Shown piece by piece: positions 42,740 to 54,528 of a DNA stretch of 64,000 nt (position 1 is the stretch's first letter; the number at the start of each line of letters is the position of its first letter). The position numbers were made by a program, and so were the translations under genes. The notes under the pieces were generated by a model, which worked only from the letters and a program-made list of their open reading frames with translations, did not search any database and had not been told where the DNA came from. The DNA comes from Adenophora triphylla var. japonica. Its lineage: Eukaryota; Streptophyta; Magnoliopsida; Asterales; Campanulaceae. The stretch spans positions 31,001-95,000 of the forward strand of contig JAFEMH010004879.1 of assembly GCA_022495995.1 (NCBI GenBank), read 5' to 3'.

Positions 42740-43275
42740 GGTGAAAGGATGAGGACGCGACGGAGCCTTTGTTCGAACTTGCGGTGAGGGGCGGAGTGGA
42801 ACCTCTGCACCGAACTTGGTGAGGCGAGGTGTGCGCCTCTGTCGAGACTTGCGGTGAGGGCGAGATGGAGCCTCTGTCTGAACTTGGTGAGGGCGAGTGG
42901 CGCCTCTGTGCGGGCTTGCGGTGAGGGGCGAGGTGGAACCTGCAATGCGCGAACTTGGTGAGGGCGAGGTAGCGCCTGCTGTACGAACTTGCGGGGAGGG
43001 CGAGATGGAGCCTCTATCCCCGAACTTGGTGAGGGCGAGGTAGCGCCTGCATGCCGAGCTTGCGGGGAGGGCGAGATGGAGCCTCATGCCGAACTTGGTG
43101 AGGGCGAGGTAGCGCCTCTGTGCGGGCTGCGGTGAGGCGAGATGGAGCCTTTGTACGAACTTGGCGAGGGAGCGGTAGCGCCTCTGTACGGAACTTGCGG
43201 TGAGGCGAGATGGAGCCTCTGTCGAACTTGGCGGGCGAGGTAGCACCTCTGCTACGAACTTGGCGGGGCGTGGGG
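42740..43275. repeat. Tandem GCGAGATGGAGCCTCTGT / CGAACTTG repeats (element B)
   Basis: About 15 copies of a 32-38-bp unit, reverse counterpart of 28400-29060 in A. Frames inside are periodic and not genes. Confidence 0.85.
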
Positions 43276-44850
43276 CGCCTCGAGTGCTTTGGACAAGGAG
43301 AGGAGGGATGGCTCATCTTGCTTTTTCCTTCTTCGTTCTTATTCCTGTGGACTTCTTGGATTATCCGGTTGAGGAAGGTCTTGGAGTTCACCGGGGACGA
43401 TGATGTGGTGCAGCGGAGGTGCTTGAGATGCGAATTTCTCGTTTGTGGAGGAGGATGATGATGAATCGGATTAGGAGCTCTTTTGCTTTTCCTCTTTCCA
43501 TTGTTTTTTTGTAGAGCATGAGACATTTTGTACACAGCAATAAAACACTTGTATTTACACACAAAGTATTTTATTTAAGATGTAATAGCGTATTTGTGAT
43601 TCCGAGGATTGACCTAGGAATTGTTGCTAGCTTATTATTATTTTTGTGCATGTCGCATGGTGGGAATGCATTTGTGGTTAATGGAGGTGAGCGGCTTTGC
43701 AAGTTTTACGGCCGGTTAGTGGGGAAACGGCGGCTTTAGCAGTTTCATGAGCGGTGGCGGGAGTGATGTCTCACAGGACGCGTTCGCTTTGTGCTTGATA
43801 GCCGCTCTTTTCGGGGTTAGCTACCTCGGGATATGTGACGGTGCTACGGTTTGATATGGCGAGGCCATTGTCGGGCGGGCGAGGATATCGTTCCTTTGGT
43901 TCCGGAAACCTTCCACGGTGTAGATCATGCAGTGATGAGGACCCGATTCATGCGGGGAAGCCCACGCTTTGCTTACGTATGGTTGCGAGAGGCTTGAGCC
44001 ATGCACGAGTCTCAGCGGCGTCTCTTGTCCGTGGACGTTTGCTCGGTGACCTTTTGTCTTGGACATGGATCGATGCAGCTTAGGAGAGATGGATGGCACA
44101 TCTTGGTACGCATCGGGTCGTTGGTGGGTTTCCTTTGGGGGATTGAAACTAGGAGGGCTGTCGGGAAGGTTCCTATGTTGTCGGAGTTCCGTGTTTGCCT
44201 TGGTCCTCTTTACGTATTCGTTGCTTGTTTCCGTCGGTTCGGGATGAGGCGGGAGCCTTTCTTTGAGGTAGGATGACATTGCCAACGTAGGGGTAGCTTC
44301 TTTACGCATGATCCAGATCCCGATGCTTTTATGTATTTTTACGAGGGGTATGGAAGTATTCGCTTTCCCTCTGTGGTGCTCCTTAGATGCTTGGGAGAAT
44401 GTTGTCTTGACCATCGAGTACACAGTTGGTATGAGTAGCATATATCAGGCGGGGCCAAGTGGTTTTAGGGAAGCGGCGTGAAGCAGTGCAGGGCAAGATT
44501 GTCGTCTCCGCTATAGCCTTAGGAGTGCGAAGCTTGAGTGACCCTTTGGATGTGACGGGAGACGCTTTGTTTGACTACGAGACTAGAGTTGGCGCGACGG
44601 GGAGAGTTCTCTTTTACGGACTCGCGAGGGAGAGATCGGCGAAGCACGGAGCGAAGTGAAGCCCGAGCTCTTGGATTGTTGACTCTGAGAGGACCCCGGA
44701 TCTCGGGCGAGAGACGCGAGAGTTGGTTCACGTGAAGCGAAGAAGGCTTCGCGGGGCGAGGGAAGAAAGGAAAGAATGGCGAGGGACGCGTAGATGGCGC
44801 GGAATGACCTCCTAGGTATCCATTCATTACATTGCAAACACATTATTTGT
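43276..44850. other. Conserved 3' segment of element B, open on both strands
   Basis: Counterpart of A 26881-28400. The minus (sense) strand is open for 206 codons (43821-44441), sharing MRKEATPTLAMSS with A. The plus (antisense) strand shows pieces at 43835-44083 and 44001-44276 (DEDPIHAGKPTLCLR; EFRVCLGPLYVF) and, unannotated as one frame, ENVVLTIEYTVGMSS-type coding near 44395-44440 that matches A's antisense frame. Decay prevents assigning the coding strand. Possibly a degenerate extra ORF of the Tat type. Confidence 0.4.
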
Positions 44851-45551
44851 TAAATGTATTAGGCTGTCTTTTAGCATGTTGTGAACTTGAGAGTAGACCG
44901 TGCTTGAACTCATCAAGAAATGTTGTAACCGTTAGTGATTTGTGATTTACTTTTAAAGCTTTGTCGAGGCACTTGAATCTTTTGTTTGCCTTTGCTTACA
45001 TTGTGCACTTTGTCGGTGTCCATCTTTGGACTTTTACATTGCATTTGCGGGTGACGATCGAGCCATGTGGCAATCCCCTTTGTTGAGAGCTTTGTGCTTA
45101 GGTGAGAGGTTAAATGCTCCCCTGACAAGTCGTTTTGACGGTCTTTTTTCGTAGCTTCCTTGCCTTTTGTTGGCGTCGGGCTCTTGACCTCAATTTGCTT
45201 ACATTTGAGCTTCTTTTTTTATTGTTGTTTTTTTTTTGTGAGCCCTTGCTCGAGCTCTCTTTTTTTTTTTTTTTTTTTTGAAGCGCGTGAGGCGAAGGCA
45301 AGCCCTGGCAGAGTAGACATGAGTCGATCGTTTGATCTTTGAGTGACCCTCGGATGTCCTTTGATGTTGCCGCCAGTCGTTTGACTTGAGTCGAGGTGGC
45401 TCGCCAGCAGGCGTGTTCTTGAAAAGTGCGGAGCTTGATGGAGGTCTTGATTGACATTCAAACTTTTGACTTTTTGTGTATTTTTAGAGCGGACCAATTA
45501 AGGTTGCCTACGTTCCCCGGACTAGAGGGCTCGGAGTGCACGTAGTTGGCA
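44851..45551 (-). other. Spacer downstream of integrase with poly(T) (element B)
   Basis: Contains T-rich runs near 45206-45237 and a 22-23-base poly(T) at about 45259-45281 (poly(A) on the element's sense strand) next to GCTCGAGCTC. Lys-rich minus-strand frames arise from it. Same position as poly(A) in element A. Confidence 0.5.
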
Positions 45552-46761
45552 CTACATGGAGTGCCCAGAGATGCACGGATTGTTCTTCTTCGGGCGAAGT
45601 ATACTGCGAAGTTTGCTTCCGTTATTTGGATTCATGAAGGGATTGCCGTCCCTAGGTGCATTGGCTTCGTGGCGCCTCAGGAGAAGATCTTTTGAACCAC
45701 GAAAGGAGCCGATCCATGTGGGTTCCCATTTTCCCGGTGGGTTGGTTCGAGTGGGAGGCTTTTCTTTGAGTACAAGGTCACCTTCTCTCGATGTCTCGGG
45801 ATTTGACTTTCTTGTGCAGCTCACAGCCATCTGCACAGTAGGCTCGGACGTGTTCCGTGGCCTTTAGTAAATCGCTCGTCTAGCGAGGCGGTCGTCATGT
45901 CGGCCGGAGCCATTCGACTTCGTTGATGTCATTTTCAGCTGGCACTCGGAGTGAGGGAATTTCTATCTCGATGGGAAGGATTTGCTTCCATACCGTACGT
46001 CGGGGCAAATGGGGTTTCTCAGTGGGCATTCGGCCCGATGTGCGGTAGCCCCAAAGTGCAAGTGCGGCTTCTCGGGCCAATCTCGTCCTCGGGTGGTCAT
46101 TTTCGGATGATCCGTTCGAGGTTTTGTTTCTTTGCTTCCACGGCGCCATTTGTTTGTGGCCGGTAGGGAGAAGATTTGTGGCGTGTGATCTTGAATTCAG
46201 CCGGCGATGCTGTCAAATTCTCCTTCGAAGTGTGAGCCGTTGTACGATATGACCTCATTTGGGATGCCGTATCGGCATATGATGTTTTCTTTGAGGAAAT
46301 GTGCGACCTTTTTGGAGGTGAAGTACCTTGTAGGACTTGGCTTCGACCCATTTGGTGAAGTAGTCGATGGCTACTAAGATGAACTCGTGGCCGATTCTTT
46401 GCTGGCGGAGCGATTTTCCCGATGGCGTCAATTCCCAGTGGCGAAAGGGCGAGTGTAGTCATGCGGTAGAGATCGTGGGGCGCGGATGATTGAGGTTGGA
46501 GAAGCGGTTGGCACTTGTCGCGGCTTCGGACAAAGTGGATGCAATCTGCCTCCATGGAATCCGGTAGTAGCCCATCACGAGAATGATTTGCATGGGGCCA
46601 CGGCGTTCATGTGGGGACCGCGAAGCCCCATTGTGGACTTCGTTCATGAACTTGTTCGCTTCTTCTTGGGCGACGCGGCGTAGGAGTGGCCCGTAGTAGC
46701 GTTTCTTGTATAACATGTCCCCGAGGATGACGAAGTGAGAGGCAAGGCGTTTTAGGGCCAT
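45552..46761 (-). pseudogene. Integrase of element B, frameshifted
   Basis: Minus-strand pieces: zinc-binding end with LASHFVILGDMLYKKRYYGP (about 46750); core start with LGIDAIGKIAPPAKN near 46430; core end with SSPYRPQTNGAVEAKKQNLE near 46150; C-terminal part with GDLVLKEKPPTRTNPPGKWE near 45770, then DGNPFMNPNNGSKLR. Order and spacing match element C. At least four shifts. Confidence 0.7.
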
Positions 46762-46806
46762 GATGCTCTTGGTTTTGACCCCTCACATTGTGTTGTCCTT
46801 CCTTGT

Positions 46807-47600
46807 TCATGAAGGCGGTTTCCCGTTCTTGAGGTATTGGAAGATGCAGTTTGTACCATGGCTCATTGACGGGCTTAGGTTACAGTTCGATCTCCCAGCG
46901 GTAGGCGAGGAATTTCCTTTCGTCAGACTTTGAAGGGTTTGATTGCTTTTCCTTCGGGGATTTCCTGAGGAGGCCAAGGTGGCTAAGGCATGCAAACTGT
47001 TTCGGTCTCTTGGCAAGTAATGGAAGGTGACCTCTTCGAATTGTGTGATGAGATCCTCTATGCGAGGCATGGTATTTTTGCAAGCCGGGTCTATGGTTTT
47101 CCACTTGTTAGAGACTTGGTTGATGATCAAGGGTGAGTCCCCATAAACTTCGAGTTTACGGACATTCCTCTCGAGTGCGGCTTGTAGTCCGGCGGCGCGA
47201 GCTTCATATTCGGCGGCATTGTTGGTTACCTCGAAATTGAGCTTTATAGCAATTGGGGTGTGCTCGTCTTTGGGATCCACCAGAGCATACGTGCGTTTCC
47301 CTTTTGGTTGGCCGCTCAGTCAAAGAATAGTTGCCATCGGTTTCGCCTTCGATTGCGAAGATTCCCTCGTCTGGAAATTGTGGTTCGGGGCCTCGAGCCT
47401 CGTCGGTTGGGAAATCGGCCGGTTGTTCGGCCATGGCCCGTCCCTTGATTGATTTTTGGTTTACGTACTTGATGTCAAATTCCGCCGGGAAGAAAGACCA
47501 TTTAGCGAGCCTCATTGACGAGAGATGGTTTTGTCGAAGAGGTACTTGGCCAGGTCCATTTTGGAAACTAAGTGTGCATTGTGTGCGGCGCATGTAGTGC
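46807..47600 (-). pseudogene. RNase H domain of element B
   Basis: The 157-codon piece 46807-47280 has PKDEHTPIAIKLNFEVTNNA, AEYEARAAGLQAALERN and LEVYGDSPLIINQVSNKWK. The upstream piece 47204-47593 has MRLAKWSFFPAEFDIKYVNQ, the RT-RNase H connection, and PQFPDEGIFAIEGE shared with C. Confidence 0.7.
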
Positions 47601-48640
47601 GTAGTTTCCCAACAACCATACCGGAGCTGCGCGGAGGTTTTCTCGAGGGCGAGTAGTGAGTTATTTGCCTTGAAACTTTCGGCCCAGCCGAAGTAGATGG
47701 CGTTTCGACCCGTGACTCTTTCTTTTCTTGACGAGCATGGCTCCAGCTGCGGTGTCGGTCACGGTTAGGTATAGCAACGGTGGCTTTTCCTCGTGGGGAG
47801 GACGAGAGAATCGGAGGACTCACAAGGTATGCTTTTATTTTTCAAAGGCATCTTGGCATTCGAGTTCCATTCGATGTCGGCGTTCTTCTTCATCGGCTTG
47901 AAGATTGGCTCGCACATAGAGGTCAATTGGTTGTGAAGCGGGCGATATATTGCGGGCGGCCCATGAAGCTTTTCACCTACATGCAGGTTTGCGGTGGTCT
48001 CATTTCGATGATAGCTTTGATCTTTTGAGGATCCACCTCGATGCCTCTCTCGGTGACCATGTATCCCAAAACCTTGCCTCGGCTAACTCCCAAATGTGCA
48101 TTTGGCGGGGTTAAGCCTCATTGAGTGTTTTCGGAGGCGATTGAAGAATTTTCTCGGGTGCGTGAGGTGTTGTCCCGTCCCGATCCCTTTGAGTGAACGA
48201 TCATAAATCATCGACGTACACCGCCGATCTCTTTGTGGATCATATCGTGGAAGAGGGCGGTTCTTTGCCCGTTGGTAGGTACCCAGCGTTCTTGATCCGA
48301 ACGGCATTCATTGCGTATGCAATAGGTTCCCGGGGGTTGTGAAAACTGTCTTTTCTTGATCTTCTTCGGCCATCTTGATCTGATTGTGGCCGCCAAAACC
48401 GTCCACGAAAGACTTGACTTCGAAATTGGCGTAGTGTCTACCAACATGTCGATGTTGGGTAGTGGAAAATCGTCCTTGGGACTTGCTTTGTTGAGATCTC
48501 GGAAGTCCACGCAACAGCGTACTTTTCCATTGGCCTTGGTGACCGTGACGATATTGGAGAGCCATGTGGGGTACTCGATCACCCTGATGAAGCCGACGCG
48601 AAGCATTTTTTCGATCTCCTCTTTGACTTGTAAAGACCAT
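47601..48640 (-). pseudogene. Reverse transcriptase of element B
   Basis: Clear start at 48606: GFIRVIEYPTWLSNIVTVTK, then CVDFRDLNKASPKDDFPLP and NIDMLVD, the Ogre/Tat RT signature. The catalytic box is present near 48207 (VYVDD-like) but in a shifted frame with a stop right after it. Downstream palm and thumb pieces (RLNPAKCTFGS near 48090) are in other frames. Confidence 0.75.
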
Positions 48641-49340
48641 TACGCTTGATTCGGCGTAGCTTTTGCTTGATGGGCTTAGCCTCGGGATTTAAGGGAATCC
48701 GGTGTTCCACAATGTTAGGATCTAATCCGGGCATGTCTCGGTAAGACCAAGCGAACACGTCCACGAACTCTTTGAGCAATGCAGTCAATGCGTCTTGCTC
48801 TGTGCCGGTGAAGAAACTTCCGATTTGCGTCTCTTTTGGCTCTTCGGCGGTTCCCAAATTCACTTTGGTTAAAACCTCCTCGCGGCTTGGGCCCGGTTTT
48901 CTCTCGTTTGACAACATGCTTAAAGATGTGCTTAATGTATTGTTCGTTTAATGTGTACGCCTTCTTTATCAAGTGAATCGTTATTAAGCTTGTTTGTGTG
49001 TTAGTTAATTTATCGGTTGTTAAAGATGCAATGAGAGGATACTCGGAAAGATCGAAGCATTCATTAAGAGCATACGGGAATACATTATTGGCAATGAGTT
49101 CGTAATCTTGGCGTGAGGCCATCGAGATGACTCGAGAGACTCAAATTCAAAGCTAATGGACTCGGGATGAGTTTTGACACTAGACTCTAGGACTCGAGGG
49201 AGTCGGACCAAGTTGTTCGATCATGTCCTTTTCTTTGGCGGTAGAGTCAGGAGAATGTGGCCCGGTTATTGAGGGGCAATGAGCTTGATAGGAGAAAGGG
49301 GCTTGAAAGGCTTTATGTCACCGTTCCCGATCATTGCTAT
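48641..49340 (-). pseudogene. Pre-RT linker of element B
   Basis: Pieces 48715-49122 and 48579-48917 contain LSEYPLIASLTTDKLTN and EFVDVFAWSYRDMPGLDPNI, collinear with C 35274-36025. Shifts at about 48880 and 49090. Confidence 0.65.
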
Positions 49341-50090
49341 CACGAGTTATCGAAACAAAATCGATTAGATGCGGCATCTCGATTTCTTCTTTGAAGAGCG
49401 AGGTGTAGCGGTGGTTCGTCCCAAGCATCGTCTGCGGAGTCTCTTGCTTTTGTCTTGGGCATTGCTAGCTCGAATGCGAGACTCTTCCCGCTTGTTGAAG
49501 CGAGGAGTGTTGACGAGAGTTTTTCGAGTTCTTCCGCCAAGAGGGAGTTTTTCCGAACCAAAATTCATTGTGAATAGTGGTGGTTGTGGATCCCGGCGGG
49601 GGCGGTGTGTCGAGGAATGCTCTTCGGACGGGATTTGGCTTGAGGCCTCGAATCTTGCCGAGTTACTGCTTGGAGCTTGTCCATGGTTGTCGGCCGGCTT
49701 TGTTTGGCGGCGATCGGCTCTGTTCCTTTTACGGATCTTCTTCAAGTTGCCGGCCTTCCTTGTGAAGTACTTGGTCATGTCGAAGGCTGGGGACGAAGAT
49801 CGGAGATTGCGTGCAAGCCTCTTTTGTTATACGTGGAGCGTTTACGTGCGGCTCGCTTGTCCTCCGCAATGTGTTCGGGAGTAGGAGAGTATCCCGGGCC
49901 GTGCGGGGTATTACATTCTTTGATATTGATGATCTGTTGAGTGCCACGATGGCGTTTTCCCAAAGCGAGCCCGGGATGTAGTTCATGTGCTTCATCATTT
50001 TCATCGGGGGAGGGATCTTGTCCCAAATCAAAAGGCGAGTCTATGTGGCACACTTGGGCCTTTGGGCTTCGATGGTGAACCCTGTTAACA
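49341..50090 (-). pseudogene. Protease-to-RT region of element B
   Basis: Minus-strand frames 49365-49778 and 49775-50053 are open and basic or His-rich, with no recognised domain. Their place between the protease and the pre-RT linker fits the variable middle of Ogre polyproteins. Frames on the plus strand are shadows. Confidence 0.45.
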
Positions 50091-50560
50091 TCATGCCATC
50101 ATCGTCGGGTTTTGATTTCTAAGACCGGGACGCCGTTGGTATCGGTCCTTTCGGTGACTATCTTTGTCGCCGTAGATGATGGTCATATCTGTTCCTTGGA
50201 CGAACTTTACGCAGCGATGGAGAGTGGATGCCACCCCATTGATCGATGTAGCCAAGGGACGTCCCAAAATGGCGGTGAAGGTGATCGGGATGTCGATGAC
50301 TTGGAAATGCATCGGGACCATTTGTTTTCCGAACCACAAGTTCAAGGTGGCTATTCCCAAGGCTGGGGCGGGATGTTGAGTCGTATGCCTTGATTGCTTT
50401 GAGTCGAGGGTTTTAGATCGGTGCTTTGATCCCTAGCAAATCCATCATTTTGGCTGGAAGGACGTTCATGGATGATCCCCCATCTACCAAGACCCGAGGG
50501 AGACGGCGCTCGTCCGGTTGAAGCTGTTATGTAGAAGGCTCGTTGTGGTCGGCCCCAAAT
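50091..50560 (-). pseudogene. Retropepsin-like protease of element B
   Basis: Around 50490-50440 the minus strand reads RVLVDGGSSMNVLPAKMMDL, an active-site loop of the D-G-G-S type used by Tat-lineage proteases instead of DTG. Downstream at 50360-50091 are FQVIDIPITFTAILGRPLAT and SINGVASTLHRCVKFV, matching the second half (ILGRPW...STLH..(L/V)KF). One or more shifts separate the halves. It would cut the Gag-Pol polyprotein. Confidence 0.7.
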
Positions 50561-51880
50561 TTTGGAAGATCGAGCTGTGAAGGTGATGATATTGCTTTGT
50601 AATTGACGTTGCCAATCATCCGAACCGCCTCCTCGGGTGTCAGCGTGATGGGAACCATGGTGCAGGCCGGGCTTTCTTCAACTTGAGCTTGTGCGGGTAA
50701 GATGAAGTGAGTAAGGACCAGAGTGAGATGTTAGCCTGAGTGCGCTTGAGGCGTGTCAAGGCAGGATCTTCGGCCTTTGGGTCCGGGGTTTCGGCTTCTT
50801 TGGCGTAGGGTCCCTTTTCGGTTCGTGGCTCGGGTATGGCGGCCTTTTGTACGTCCGTGGAGGATTCACTGGATTTGGCCAGGAACGTGTCGGAACATTC
50901 ACCTCTGGACTTGTGGTTTTGCTTGTCTCTCCCGTTTACGGAGTGGGAGGAGCACGATTGGCGTAAGGCCGGCTGCGCATTTCAATTCGTTCACTTTGTC
51001 ATGGCTTTTTCGAAGCATCAATAGTGGCTTTGAGATCTTCCCAAGACGGGGTTGGATTATGCGGACCTTCGGGCCTTCGGTGGCGGTGCGGCTTCGTCCC
51101 GGTGATCATGGAGCAAACATTGCCGTGGCCACGTGCGAGAACTAGGGGGGAGATTTCTTGGAGTAGATGACATAGTAGTCAAACTTTCTGAGGGTTCTCC
51201 AAGGGTTCCGACGTGGGATCACCGGTCGTACCTCTTTTCGGCTTTTGTTGAGAAGATAGCTTCTTCTTTCGTCGAGGACGGCCCTCGTTCATTGCATCAC
51301 GGAATTCCATTTCCGGACAAGCACCGCAATCGCGGAGCGTCCCACCGGAATGTGTTCGTTGTTCGGCGGTGGTACGGGACCTCGGGAGGCTGGATGGGCG
51401 AGCTTTCCTGCGGAAGGTCTTGTGGCCTTACGTCATAAGCTGCATGGCTCGTACGAGGGTAACGGGTTGACTTCGGGAGACAATGAGAGACGTTAGAGGC
51501 CGTAGGAGCGATCATGGCTTGGGAAGCCCCGGGTGGTTGGGTGGCTAAGGTTCCGAAGTGGTGCATGGCACCTTCGATCCGAGCTTGTTGCTCACCTTGA
51601 CGTTTCTCAATAGCCATGAGGACACACAAACTTCTTCCGGTGTTGGGAAATTTCTTGGGGGTAGGTCCCGTTCTCATCCTTGTTATCCACCGACTTGGCC
51701 ATGGGGATTTGACGGTATCTGGTGACAGTGGGAAGAAGGTAGGACCTTCTTTGTTTTGACACTGGGAGACGGGTTCCTGGTACTCTCGACCACTCTCTGT
51801 TAGCTGGAGGGGGTGACGGGCAAGGTTTAGACACAGGAATGGCCTCTCGGGATAAAAAGGGGGAAAGCTCACGTGGCATG
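50561..51880 (-). pseudogene. Gag of element B, degenerate
   Basis: Starts near 51879 with MPRELSPFLSREA (shared with A), then MAKSVDNKDENGTYPQEIS near 51700 and a coiled-coil-like EKRQGEQQARIEGAMHHFGT at 51610 in another frame. The rest is broken by shifts; the core Gag motif and zinc-finger end are not readable in one frame. Plus-strand frames at 50753-51438 are shadows. Confidence 0.55.
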
Positions 51881-53043
51881 CGGTTTCCGTTTCTTTTATA
51901 TTTATTATTTTTTTTGTTGTTCTAATTTACTTAAAACGTTTTCTCGAGTCCTAGGTAGGTTGGAAAAGATTGCTCTTCTTTTTCGCAACCGTGCTAGATC
52001 CCTGGGTCGGTGGAGACCATACGTGCGGCTATAAGCCCCTCGTTTTGCACACGTATTTCGACATCCCGGGGTGGGACGGCCCGGGCGAGGGTCCTATAGT
52101 GCAAGCGGTTTCCACCGGCCTAAAAGAAAAATCGAACCTAAGGACCGAGCTTTGTCATGTTCGTTTTGATGCGTTAGCCATGTGAATAGTGAACCGAGCC
52201 GGCCACCGAGTCAAGATCGAGTCAAGAGTTCGGCATGACCTCTCTTTACCTTGCTTGCGCAAGGGATACGTGACGTTAGGCGTTGGGTAGGTCATATCGT
52301 CATGGGCGACGTATCAAAGGTGTGATGACATGGTGTCATGCGAGCATGGATGTATATCCGGGACGGAACATCGTGCAGGTGTAGCTTCGGAAATCAAGAT
52401 CGGGTCAAGATTTTAGCATGACCTTTCATCGCTTTGCTTGCGCAACGGATCTTGAGTTAGAGCCTTGACTCGAAAATGGCCGGCATGGTATATGTATCCA
52501 GTTTGTATGACACGGGCCAGGTAAAAACCAACCGAGTGCGGGACGAGTGTGACTCAAGACTCAAACGTGCGGGGTTGACGCTTGGCTAGGATGGGATGTT
52601 TGGAATGATCCCGTGCGCGCCCGGGGAGGCCTAGGAAGACCAAACGGGACTGGCGAGACCACTCCGGGTTAAGGGTTGTAGTGTGCGGTGTATCCGAGGC
52701 GGCGGTGCGCGTAGTGTGCGGTGTAACCGAGGCGGCGGTGTGAGTAGAGTGCGGTGTAACCGAGGCGGCGGTGCGCGTAGTGTGCGGTGTGTAAAGGCGG
52801 CAGTGCGCGTAGTGTGCGGTCTCTAAAATTCTTTTACGAGTAAAATAGAAATTTTTGAAGAATTTTAAATGTATGCACGAGATGTATATTGATGCATTTT
52901 TTTATTTTTATTTTTTTTTTTGTAAAATAAAAACGAAGCACGTGCACACACACACAACAGTTAAAGGAAGGGGTAAAATGAAAGTTTGACCCTCATCATC
53001 GTTTAAAAATCTTTTGTTTTGTTTAAAAGTTTTAAAACAAAAT
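51881..53043 (-). other. 5' leader of element B
   Basis: Non-coding. Contains the GCTTGCGCAAG segments shared with A, a tandem array of about four ~48-bp units (GTGCGGTGTAACCGAGGCGG, 52680-52825), a poly(T) run (about 52896-52921) and a CACACACA run. One 71-codon plus frame at 51970-52185 is a shadow. Confidence 0.5.
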
Positions 53044-53060
53044 GTCCCAATGAGTCGCCA
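53044..53060 (-). other. Primer-binding site of element B
   Basis: The minus strand reads TGGCGACTCATTGGGAC three bases after the LTR end. It begins with the TGG expected for pairing with a tRNA CCA end and resembles the tRNA-Arg PBS of Ogre elements. Confidence 0.65.
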
Positions 53061-53062
53061 AC

Positions 53063-54528
53063 CGAAATTACCGGATCCGGCTGCGCGCGAGCCCCGGCAT
53101 CTCGCATTCGTCATTGTTCGGGAAGTCGCCCGGATCCGAGAGCGGCCAATCGCGCCCGGCATCCGGCTTATTCCGTTTTAGCGTTGCGTGTTGGAGGTGT
53201 CTCGCCGTTTTGCTTTCGCATTTTGTAGAGTCGCCACGCCGTTTTTATTAAGCCCCAAGAAAACATTGAAAAAGGGCATCGGTTTAAAGATAAATTTAAA
53301 GCTGTTTTTGTGTGATGAGATTTTGAGTTCGGAGGTCGAGATGACTCCTCGGGAAGAGAATATTAGAATATTAGAGCTCACCCGAGTCGCCTCGTAAACG
53401 AGTCTTTCGGATACCCCTAATATCCTTTAAAAAGTTGTGTGTGTGTGTGTGCTTTTAAAAATGCATGGTGTATCGGATGTCTACATTGTATTGAAATGTA
53501 TTGAAATAGAATAGGAAGGAAGCCTTACCAATGCTGGTTCGTGTCTGTCTTCCGCGGGGAATAGTGTTTGAGGTCGGAGTAGCGTTCGGATTGCTTCGGG
53601 GATGCCGGTTGTCCGCGGACGAGTTTCGGCGTGAGTTGAGCGTAGGCTGCGTTTGGGCGAAGGTTCGGCGTGCGTGGGGATCGTCGGGATCAGTCGGGCA
53701 GAGGTTCGGCGTGCGTTGGAATCGTTGGTTGGATTCGGGCAGAGGTTCGGCAAGGTTTGGGATCGCCGGTTTGACTCGGAAAGAGCGGGACACCGTGGGA
53801 AAGACCGAGGCAAGGCCTCGGAGTACCACGAGGGGCCTCGAGTACCTCGAGAGTGCCTCGGGCGGCGCGGGAGCGTCTCGGGAGCGCTCGGGGAGGCTTC
53901 GGAGCACCTCGAGGGGGCTCGGAAGGCCTCGGAAGGATCCGAAGGGGCCGGGAATGCCTCGAAAGGTCTTAGAAGGGGAGCCAGAAGGCTTAGGGAGGAA
54001 GAGAGAAGTGGGAGGTGTGAAAAAATGAGGAGGGGAAGCCCTCTATTTATAGTAAAAATTTCGGAGCAAAGAGGTCCGTACGGACCTTCTTGGTTATCCA
54101 GAATTTTGGATTTCCTCGATTTGAGGGAATCTGCAATGATGGAGAATATTTGGGAATGATGATGTTCCCTGAGCAATAAGGTCCGTACGGACCATCTTGC
54201 ATGCAAAGAGGTCCGTACGGACCAACTCTGCATGGAAGTCATCATTTCTCCCGGGATTTGAGGGAATATTGTGGACTTTAAGGGGATTTAGTAATCATTG
54301 AAACAAAGAGGTCCGTACGGACCTTAATTGCTTTTCTGATTTCCTGAAAATTCCCAAAAGGTCCTTTTGTCCCTTTTTATCCCAGAAAGGCTCCTCCCTT
54401 GGTTTGGTTGGGGGTTTGAGAGGGTTTTGAGAGGGTTTTGAGTGAGAGAGGTCTCCGAGACTACGTGGATGAGTCTGCGGTGTTTCCCGTGTGTTTGAAA
54501 GGGAGTGATCCAGATTGGGGTACTTACA
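53063..54528 (-). mobile_element. LTR L4 (5' LTR of element B)
   Basis: In plus coordinates starts CGAAATTACCGG and ends GGGGTACTTACA at 54528. About 1.47 kb. It lies directly against the integrase coding of element D, cutting it after AHTY. The 5' LTR role follows from the PBS at its inner edge. Long plus and minus frames at 53455-54245 are GC-rich LTR repeat shadows. Confidence 0.8.
54043..54323 (-). promoter_or_regulatory. L4 promoter region: four palindromes and TATA box
   Basis: Perfect GGTCCGTACGGACC at 54073-54086, 54180-54193, 54210-54223 and 54310-54323; reversed TATA box (TATAAATAG on the minus strand) at 54043-54051. This is the best-preserved copy of the arrangement. Confidence 0.65.

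Larger units (their letters stand above)
37855..54528 (-). mobile_element. Ogre-like element B, ~16.7 kb, all pol domains present
   Basis: Minus strand. 5' LTR L4 (53063-54528), PBS (53044-53060), leader, gag (about 51880-50700), protease (50560-50091), linker, RT, RNase H, integrase (48640-45550), 3' spacer, repeat fields (43270-39600), polypurine tract, 3' LTR L3 (37855-39359). Large size, a DGGSS protease, a DFRDLNKASPKDDFPLP RT box and a tRNA-Arg-like PBS fit Ogre/Tat. Nearly every domain is broken by 1-2 base shifts, so it is non-functional as read. Flanks GTGGC (left) and AGTAG (right) do not match; the left flank is E1 and the right is element D, so it may be a recombinant of two insertions. 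Confidence 0.75.
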
